A stretch of DNA of 64,000 nt. It comes from Curtobacterium herbarum. Lineage in GTDB: Bacteria; Actinomycetota; Actinomycetes; Actinomycetales; Microbacteriaceae. Every line of letters begins with the position of its first letter. The first letter of the stretch is position 1. Positions 53,619 to 64,000 of the stretch are shown here, one piece after another. The DNA lies in NCBI RefSeq assembly GCF_016907335.1, contig NZ_JAFBBT010000001.1, forward strand, positions 1,302,001 through 1,366,000, in the 5' to 3' direction. The notes beneath the pieces are model-generated. The model was not told the origin of the DNA and ran no database searches. It saw nothing but the letters and a program-made list of their open reading frames with translations. A program made the translations under genes and the position numbers.

Positions 53619-55208
53619 GTGTCGAAGCCGGTCGTCTTGATCGCCGAAGAACTCTCGCCCGCCACCGTCGACGCCCTCGGGCCCGACTTCGAGATCAGGA
53701 ACGTGGACGGCACCGACCGTCCAGCCCTGATCGCCGCGCTGTCGGACGCGCACGCGATCCTGGTGCGCTCCGCCACCAAGGTCGACGCCGAGGCGATCGC
53801 CGCGGCCCCCGAGCTCAAGGTCATCGCCCGTGCCGGCGTCGGCCTCGACAACGTCGACATCAAGGCGGCGACGACCGCCGGCGTGATGGTCGTCAACGCG
53901 CCGACGTCGAACATCATCTCCGCGGCCGAGCTGACGGTCGGGCACATCCTGTCGCTCGCGCGGCACATCCCGGCCGCGCACGCGTCGCTGGCGGCCGGCG
54001 CGTGGAAGCGCTCGTCGTACACCGGCGTCGAGCTCTACGAGAAGACTGTCGGCATCATCGGTCTCGGCCGCATCGGTGCCCTGATCACCCAGCGCCTGCA
54101 GGCGTTCGGCGTCTCGGTCATCGCGTACGACCCCTACGTCACCTCGGCCCGCGCCCAGCAGCTCGGGGTCGAGCTCGTCTCGCTCGAGGACCTGCTCCGC
54201 CGTGCGGACTTCACCACGATCCACATGCCGAAGACCCCCGAGACGGTCGGCATGATCTCCGACGAGCAGTTCGCGCTGATGAAGCCGACCGCCTTCGTCG
54301 TGAACGTCGCCCGCGGCGGTCTCATCGACGAGGACGCCCTGCACCGCGCGCTCACCGCGAACACCATCGCCGGCGCCGGCCTCGACGTCTTCGTGTCGGA
54401 GCCGCCGAAGGACTCGCCGCTCGTGTCGCTGCCGAACGTCGTCGTGACCCCGCACCTCGGGGCCTCGACCGACGAAGCGCAGGAGAAGGCCGGTGTCGCC
54501 GTCGCGAAGTCGGTCCGCCTGGCCCTCGGCGGTGAGCTCGTGCCGGACGCGGTCAACGTCGCCGGTGGCGTCATCGACCCCTACGTCCGCCCGGGCATCC
54601 CGCTCGTCGAGAAGCTCGGCCAGGTCTTCACGGCGATGGCCACCTCCCCGGTGACGAGCATCGACGTCGAGGTCCACGGTGAGCTCGCGGCGTACGACGT
54701 CAGTGTGCTGAAGCTCGCCGCGCTGAAGGGCGTCTTCACCGACGTCGTGAGCGACCAGGTCTCCTACGTCAACGCACCGCTCATCGCGGAGCAGCGCGGT
54801 GTCACGGTCCGGCTGATCACGGATGCCGACAGCCCCGAGTACCGCAACCTGCTCACCATCCGCGGTGCCCAGTCGGACGGGCCGGCGATCAGCGTCTCCG
54901 GCACGCTCACCGGCCCCAAGCAGGTCGAGAAGCTCGTCGAGATCAACGGCTACGACGTCGAGGTCGCCCTCGACAAGCACCACGTCGTGATGGCCTACAC
55001 GGACCGTCCGGGCATCGTCGCGGTCTACGGCAAGGAGTTCGGCGAGGCGGGGATCAACATCGCCGCGATGCAGATCGCCCGCCAGTCGGCCGGCGGCGAA
55101 GCGCTCAGCGTGCTGACCGTCGACTCGCCGGTGCCGGACGACGTCCTCGAGCACGTCCGTTCCACGATCGACGCGGCCTCGCTGCGTGAGATCGACATCA
55201 CGCTCTAG
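53619..55208 (+). CDS. serA: D-3-phosphoglycerate dehydrogenase
   Basis: First step of serine synthesis: oxidises 3-phosphoglycerate with NAD. 529 residues, the long form. Substrate and NAD domains (1-300) show RAGVGLDNVDIKAATTAG, GIIGLGRIGALITQRLQAFG and ARGGLIDEDAL. After about 320 comes the intervening (ASB) domain with SIDVEVHGELAAYDVSVLKL. The C-terminal ACT domain (about 455-529; YTDRPGIVAVYGKEFGEAGI) binds serine for feedback. GTG 53619 follows GAGGAA by 8 nt. leuB begins 9 bp after the stop, so they are likely co-transcribed. Confidence 0.96.
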   Translation: MSKPVVLIAEELSPATVDALGPDFEIRNVDGTDRPALIAALSDAHAILVRSATKVDAEAIAAAPELKVIARAGVGLDNVDIKAATTAGVMVVNAPTSNIISAAELTVGHILSLARHIPAAHASLAAGAWKRSSYTGVELYEKTVGIIGLGRIGALITQRLQAFGVSVIAYDPYVTSARAQQLGVELVSLEDLLRRADFTTIHMPKTPETVGMISDEQFALMKPTAFVVNVARGGLIDEDALHRALTANTIAGAGLDVFVSEPPKDSPLVSLPNVVVTPHLGASTDEAQEKAGVAVAKSVRLALGGELVPDAVNVAGGVIDPYVRPGIPLVEKLGQVFTAMATSPVTSIDVEVHGELAAYDVSVLKLAALKGVFTDVVSDQVSYVNAPLIAEQRGVTVRLITDADSPEYRNLLTIRGAQSDGPAISVSGTLTGPKQVEKLVEINGYDVEVALDKHHVVMAYTDRPGIVAVYGKEFGEAGINIAAMQIARQSAGGEALSVLTVDSPVPDDVLEHVRSTIDAASLREIDITL

Positions 55209-55217
55209 GAGACCCAC

Positions 55218-56288
55218 ATGTCGCAGACGCTCAAGTTGGCGGTCATCCGTGGCGACGGCATCGGCCCCGAGGTCGTCGACGAAGCGCTGAAGGTCCTGCA
55301 CGCGGTGGCCGACGGCGAGCTCGACGTGCAGGAGACCCCGTTCTCGCTGGGAGCCGACCGCTTCCTGGCGACCGGGGACATCCTCACCGACGCCGACACG
55401 GCGGCTCTGGCCGAGCACGACGCGATCTTGCTCGGTGCCGTCGGCGGTGATCCCCGTGACCCGCGTCTGGCCGGCGGGATCATCGAGCGCGGCCTGCTGC
55501 TGAAGCTCCGGTTCGCGTTCGACCACTACGTCAACCTGCGGCCGACGAAGGTGCACGCCGCGGTCGGCTCGCCCCTGTCCGACCCGGGCGTGGTCGACTT
55601 CGTCGTCGTCCGCGAAGGCACCGAGGGCCCGTACGTCGGCAACGGCGGCGCGATCCGGGTCGACACCCCGCACGAGATCGCGACCGAGGTCTCGATCAAC
55701 ACCGCGCACGGCGTCGAGCGCGTCGTACGGTACGCGTTCGACCTGGCGATGCGGCGGCCGCGGCGGCACCTGACCCTCGTGCACAAGACCAACGTGCTGG
55801 TCCACGCCGGTTCCCTGTGGCAGCGCACCGTCGCCGCGGTCGCCGTCGAGTACCCGGACGTGACGGTCGACTACCAGCACGTCGACGCGGTCACGATACA
55901 CATGGTGCGCGAGCCGTCCCGGTTCGACGTCATCGTCACCGACAACCTGTTCGGCGACATCATCACCGACCTGGCCGGCGCGATCAGCGGCGGCATCGGT
56001 CTCGCAGCCTCGGGCAACCTCAACCCGGACGCGACCTTCCCCAGCATGTTCGAGCCGGTCCACGGATCGGCCCCGGACATCGCCGGCCAGCAGCTGGCCG
56101 ACCCGACCGCAGCGGTCCTCTCCGTCGCCCTGCTGCTCGACCACGTCGGTCGCGCGGACCTGGCGGCAGTGGTGACCCGCGCGGTCGAGAGCGACCTCGC
56201 CGACCGGGGGACCACCCGGCGGTCGACCGCCGAGATCGGCGACGCCATCGCCGGGGCCGCGGTCGCCGCACGCACCACCACGGCCTGA
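55218..56288 (+). CDS. leuB: 3-isopropylmalate dehydrogenase
   Basis: Leucine pathway enzyme that oxidatively decarboxylates 3-isopropylmalate using NAD. 356 residues. [17 protein letters not shown] starts the fold, [17 protein letters not shown] is the substrate segment, [20 protein letters not shown] and [20 protein letters not shown] include the metal ligands, and [12 protein letters not shown] is the NAD-binding loop. AGGAGA precedes the ATG by about 6 nt. Its neighbours serA and ilvE keep the amino-acid theme. Confidence 0.95.
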   Translation: MSQTLKLAVIRGDGIGPEVVDEALKVLHAVADGELDVQETPFSLGADRFLATGDILTDADTAALAEHDAILLGAVGGDPRDPRLAGGIIERGLLLKLRFAFDHYVNLRPTKVHAAVGSPLSDPGVVDFVVVREGTEGPYVGNGGAIRVDTPHEIATEVSINTAHGVERVVRYAFDLAMRRPRRHLTLVHKTNVLVHAGSLWQRTVAAVAVEYPDVTVDYQHVDAVTIHMVREPSRFDVIVTDNLFGDIITDLAGAISGGIGLAASGNLNPDATFPSMFEPVHGSAPDIAGQQLADPTAAVLSVALLLDHVGRADLAAVVTRAVESDLADRGTTRRSTAEIGDAIAGAAVAARTTTA

Positions 56289-56304
56289 CAGGAGTCACCC
56301 CCGC

Positions 56305-57441
56305 ATGAGCGACAGCACCACCGAGACCACCGACCCCTTCGCCCTCGACTTCTCGACGACCCCCTCCCCGGAGCGCCGCGCCGCCGCCGAGCGTGAGGAG
56401 ATCCTCGCCGACCCGGGCTTCGGCAAGCACTTCACCGACCACATGGCCACGGTCGAGTGGACGATCGACGACGGCTGGCACGATGCGTCGGTCCACCCGT
56501 ACGGCCCGCTCTCCCTCGACCCGAGCGCCAGTGTCCTGCACTACGCGCAGGAGATCTTCGAGGGCATGAAGGCCTACCGGCACGCCGACGGGTCGATCTG
56601 GTCCTTCCGGCCGGACGCCAACGCCCGTCGGTTCGCTCGGTCGGCCCGTCGCCTGGCACTGCCCGAGCTGCCCGAGTCGGTGTTCGTCGAGTCGATCCGT
56701 CAGCTCGTCACCGCCGACCAGGACTGGGTGCCCTCCGCGCCGGAGACCAGCCTGTACCTCCGCCCCTTCATGATCGCGACCGAGGCCTTCCTCGGGGTCC
56801 GCGCCGCCCACGCCGTGCAGTACCACTGCATCGCGAGCCCGGCCGGGGCGTACTTCACCTCGGGTCCGGAGCCGGTGTCGATCTGGCTCTCGACGCAGTA
56901 CGCCCGCGCCGCGCGCGGTGGGACCGGCGCGGCGAAGACCGGTGGCAACTACGCGGCGTCGCTGCTCCCGCAGCAGGAGGCGTACGAGCACGGCTGCCAG
57001 CAGGTGATGTTCCTGGACTCCGAGAAGGGCGAGTACCTCGAGGAGCTGGGCGGCATGAACGTCGTCCTGGTGCGCTCCGACGGCACGCTCGTGACGCCCG
57101 ACTCGGACTCGATCCTCGAGGGCATCACCCGCGACTCGATCCTGCAGCTCGCACTCGACCGCGGCCTCCGGGTGGAGCGCCGCGCGGTGTCCCTCGCCGA
57201 GTGGCGGGACGGCGTCGCCGACGGAACGATCACCGAGGCCTTCGCGTGCGGGACCGCCGCGGTCGTGACGCCGATCGCCGAACTGCGTGGCGACGGGTTC
57301 ACGATCGGCTCCCCGACGACCGGCGCCGGCGAACTGACGATGTCGCTGCGCGAGGAGCTCACCGACATCCAGTACGGCCGCCGTCCCGACCCGCACGGCT
57401 GGATGGTCCGACTCACCGACCCGACGCCGAACGCTGAGTAG
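56305..57441 (+). CDS. ilvE: Branched-chain amino acid aminotransferase
   Basis: PLP enzyme, fold type IV, giving the last transamination for Leu, Ile and Val. 378 residues. YAQEIFEGMKAYRHADGSIW is the classical entry motif. K211 in GAAKTGGNYAASLLPQ is the PLP Lys. EAFACGTAAVVTPIAELRGD and GELTMSLREEL are family motifs. AGGAG lies about 10 nt before the ATG. Its TAG stop codon (57439-57441) is the first half of the next gene's -10 box. Confidence 0.95.
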   Translation: MSDSTTETTDPFALDFSTTPSPERRAAAEREEILADPGFGKHFTDHMATVEWTIDDGWHDASVHPYGPLSLDPSASVLHYAQEIFEGMKAYRHADGSIWSFRPDANARRFARSARRLALPELPESVFVESIRQLVTADQDWVPSAPETSLYLRPFMIATEAFLGVRAAHAVQYHCIASPAGAYFTSGPEPVSIWLSTQYARAARGGTGAAKTGGNYAASLLPQQEAYEHGCQQVMFLDSEKGEYLEELGGMNVVLVRSDGTLVTPDSDSILEGITRDSILQLALDRGLRVERRAVSLAEWRDGVADGTITEAFACGTAAVVTPIAELRGDGFTIGSPTTGAGELTMSLREELTDIQYGRRPDPHGWMVRLTDPTPNAE

Positions 57442-57444
57442 GGT
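57439..57444 (+). promoter_or_regulatory. Candidate -10 box (TAGGGT) overlapping the ilvE stop
   Basis: The TAG of TAGGGT is the ilvE stop codon. The box ends 6 nt before GTG 57451 and no Shine-Dalgarno is present, so the next gene can be transcribed leaderless on its own. Confidence 0.55.
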
Positions 57445-57450
57445 CGACCC

Positions 57451-58221
57451 GTGAAGATCGCACGGTTCAGCACCGAGGGGGAGGACCCCCGTTACGGCAT
57501 CCTCGACGAGCGCGCACTGGTGGTGCTCGCCGGCGACCCGATGTACCAGGGCTTCGAGACGACGGGGGAGCGGGTGTCCCTCAAGGACGCGAAGCTGCTC
57601 GCCCCAGTCATCCCGCGCTCGAAGGTCATCGGGGTCGGCCTCAACTACGCCGAGCACGTCTCGGAGATGGAAGAGCACACCGCGGACGACCCGGTGGTGT
57701 TCCTCAAGCCGAACACCTCGGTCATCGGACCGGAGGACCCGATCCGTCTGCCCGCCGACATCGGGCGCGTCGACCACGAGGGTGAACTCGCCATCGTGAT
57801 CGGCTCGCTCGCGAAGAACGTGGCGAAGGAGGACTTCGCCAGCGTGATCCTCGGGTACACGATCGCGAACGACGTGACCGCCCGTGACCTGCAGGCACGG
57901 GACGGCCAGTGGGCGCGCGCGAAGGGGTTCGACACCTTCTGCCCGCTCGGCCCGGTCATCGAGACCGAGATCGACCCGTCGGACATCCGGATCGAGACGC
58001 GTGTCGACGGCGACCTCCGTCAGGCGGCCTCGACGAACGAGATGGTGCACGACATCCCGACACTCATCGAGTTCATCTCGTCGATCTGGACGCTCCTGCC
58101 CGGTGACGTCATCCTCACCGGCACGCCCGCCGGTGTCGGCGCGATCCGCGACGGCGAGGTGGTGGAGGTCACGATCTCCGGCATCGGTTCGCTCCGCAAC
58201 CCGGTGATCGCTCGCCACTGA
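57451..58221 (+). CDS. Fumarylacetoacetate hydrolase family protein
   Basis: 256 residues of the FAH/HpcE fold. VIGVGLNYAEHVSEM, KPNTSVIGPEDPI, EGELAIVIG, GYTIANDVTARDLQ and ILTGTPAGVG follow in order, with acidic metal ligands in the EGELA region. Members hydrolyse or decarboxylate acylpyruvates or isomerise 2-hydroxyhepta-dienedioate; substrate here is not known. A homologue lies near leuB and serA in M. tuberculosis as well. The GTG start is supported by the TAGGGT box. A terminator hairpin follows about 50 bp later. Confidence 0.9.
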   Translation: MKIARFSTEGEDPRYGILDERALVVLAGDPMYQGFETTGERVSLKDAKLLAPVIPRSKVIGVGLNYAEHVSEMEEHTADDPVVFLKPNTSVIGPEDPIRLPADIGRVDHEGELAIVIGSLAKNVAKEDFASVILGYTIANDVTARDLQARDGQWARAKGFDTFCPLGPVIETEIDPSDIRIETRVDGDLRQAASTNEMVHDIPTLIEFISSIWTLLPGDVILTGTPAGVGAIRDGEVVEVTISGIGSLRNPVIARH

Positions 58222-58270
58222 CCGGCATGCGTGCCGACCGTCGCGCGCCTGCCCGCGACTCCCGACCTGG

Positions 58271-58300
58271 AGGCCCGGCACCCCTCGGGTGTCGGGCCTT
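58271..58300 (+). terminator. Terminator hairpin before the rRNA operon
   Basis: A 13-bp stem (58271-58283 with 58287-58299, one G-T pair) encloses a 3-nt loop CTC, with core AGGCCCGGCACCC / GGGTGTCGGGCCT. It ends the fumarylacetoacetate-hydrolase-family transcript and insulates the rRNA promoter. Confidence 0.75.
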
Positions 58301-58388
58301 CCGTCCGTCCCGGGTCCGGTCCGGCGATCGGTCCACCCGGCGGAGTTCTCCCGCCTCGGCAGCCGACACGCCCGGGCGGGACACCCGG

Positions 58389-58417
58389 TTGGCAGGCCCT
58401 CGGACCGTGTGTAGAGT
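58389..58417 (+). promoter_or_regulatory. rRNA operon promoter
   Basis: TTGGCA (58389-58394), exactly 17 nt, then TAGAGT (58412-58417). It is the best sigma-70-like promoter in the window. It lies about 375 bp before the mature 16S end, leaving a long leader. Confidence 0.75.
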
Positions 58418-58792
58418 AATCACTCGTTGCCGCTGAGGCGGAACGGAACGGCCGAGACGGTCACCGGGTGCACAACCCGGAAGACGCAGTCCGGACGGGG
58501 TCCGCCTCCAGCAACCACCCCATCGATCAGATGTCGACCTCGTGTCGTTGATCCGGTGGGTTCGAGAACGACAGCCTCTCTGGCGGATCATCTTCGTGGT
58601 GTGATGTGGGGAGTGCGTCTGGTCCTTGAGAACTCAACAGCGTGCACATTGTCAATGCCAATTTTATTGACCTCGTGCCCGGTCGGCTTTGGTTGATTGG
58701 GTCATGAAGCAATTCCTTTTGGATTGAAGATTGTCAGTAGACAGTCAACAGTCAAGATCAACTCGCTGACACTTCGGTGTTGGTTGTAATTT
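58418..58792 (+). other. rRNA leader region
   Basis: 375 bp without a gene. The 3' half is AT-richer than the rest of the window. TTGAGAACT (58626-58634) is boxA-like and recurs in the 16S-23S spacer (60694-60702). 58643-58657 is the 5' arm of a stem that pairs with 60428-60440 behind 16S. A small ACACTTCGGTGT hairpin lies near 58769. Confidence 0.7.
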
Positions 58793-63930
<5,138 letters not shown>

Positions 63931-64000
63931 ACACTTTTTTCCTGGCCCCTTGTGGTCAGGGCTCGCGTCCACTTTGTGGTTCCCGACAGACGATCGGGAA
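63931..64000 (+). other. Start of the 23S-5S spacer
   Basis: 70 nt to the window edge. A T6 run (63935-63940) is followed by a small CCTGGCC.../...GGTCAGG hairpin. 63962-63982 is the 3' arm of the 23S processing stem. The 5S gene should lie just outside. Confidence 0.8.

Overview
The window is about 64 kb of very GC-rich chromosome from a high-GC Gram-positive bacterium. The gene order, WhiB regulators, MtrAB-LpqB module, GTG starts and many TANNNT promoters directly in front of start codons all point to Actinomycetota. From memory, the 16S rRNA resembles Curtobacterium (Microbacteriaceae). No database search was possible, so the genus is an inference. I see no insertion sequence, prophage, integrase or CRISPR array. 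This is ordinary core chromosome with a few accessory-looking loci.

Region 1 (1-29.3 kb) is a long conserved actinobacterial core block. It runs manA (cut by the window edge), galE, a WhiB2-type regulator, a 950-residue membrane glycosyltransferase, a DUF5719 protein, a degenerate zincin-like protein, DUF3499 and adenosylhomocysteinase. Next is a cell-envelope cluster: RDD and SpoIIM, then the translationally coupled minus-strand series GPDPase-membrane protein, DUF4129, DUF4350, MoxR and DUF58. The mtrA-mtrB-lpqB envelope-stress module, comF, long-form HPF, secA, an Rv3235-like gene, a PdtaS-type histidine kinase and whiB1 follow. The order resembles that around secA1, mtrAB and whiB1 in Mycobacterium tuberculosis.

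Region 2 (29.5-46.1 kb) is more mixed. It carries a small membrane protein, the peroxiredoxin Bcp, tRNA-Lys(CTT), a 1150-residue surface protein with a LAFTG sortase signal, and a YigZ/IMPACT protein. Next comes a three-gene overlapping operon of a HTH-like regulator, an ImmA/IrrE metallopeptidase and a seven-helix MAB_1171c/DUF6545-like membrane protein. That operon is the best candidate here for a poorly described system. After it lie small membrane and hypothetical genes, an amino acid permease, MscS, an ArsB/SLC13-like transporter, a CorA-like protein with GQN in place of GMN, and otsA-otsB for trehalose.

Region 3 (46.1-58.3 kb) makes branched-chain amino acids and serine: ilvD, ilvB, ilvN, ilvC, then serA, leuB, ilvE and a fumarylacetoacetate-hydrolase-family gene. 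A mannitol-1-phosphate dehydrogenase and two small membrane genes sit between ilvC and serA.

Region 4 (58.3-64 kb) is a ribosomal RNA operon: a near-consensus promoter, leader, 16S, a spacer without tRNA, 23S, and the start of the 23S-5S spacer. Complementary arms flanking both 16S and 23S are visible as processing stems.

Two patterns recur across the window. First, at least eleven genes have TANNNT exactly 6-7 nt before the start codon with no Shine-Dalgarno, so they look leaderless. Second, a GACGGGAGGC / GCCTCCCGTC element recurs between genes. Its two best copies share a perfect 40-bp palindrome, and both lie between convergent genes.
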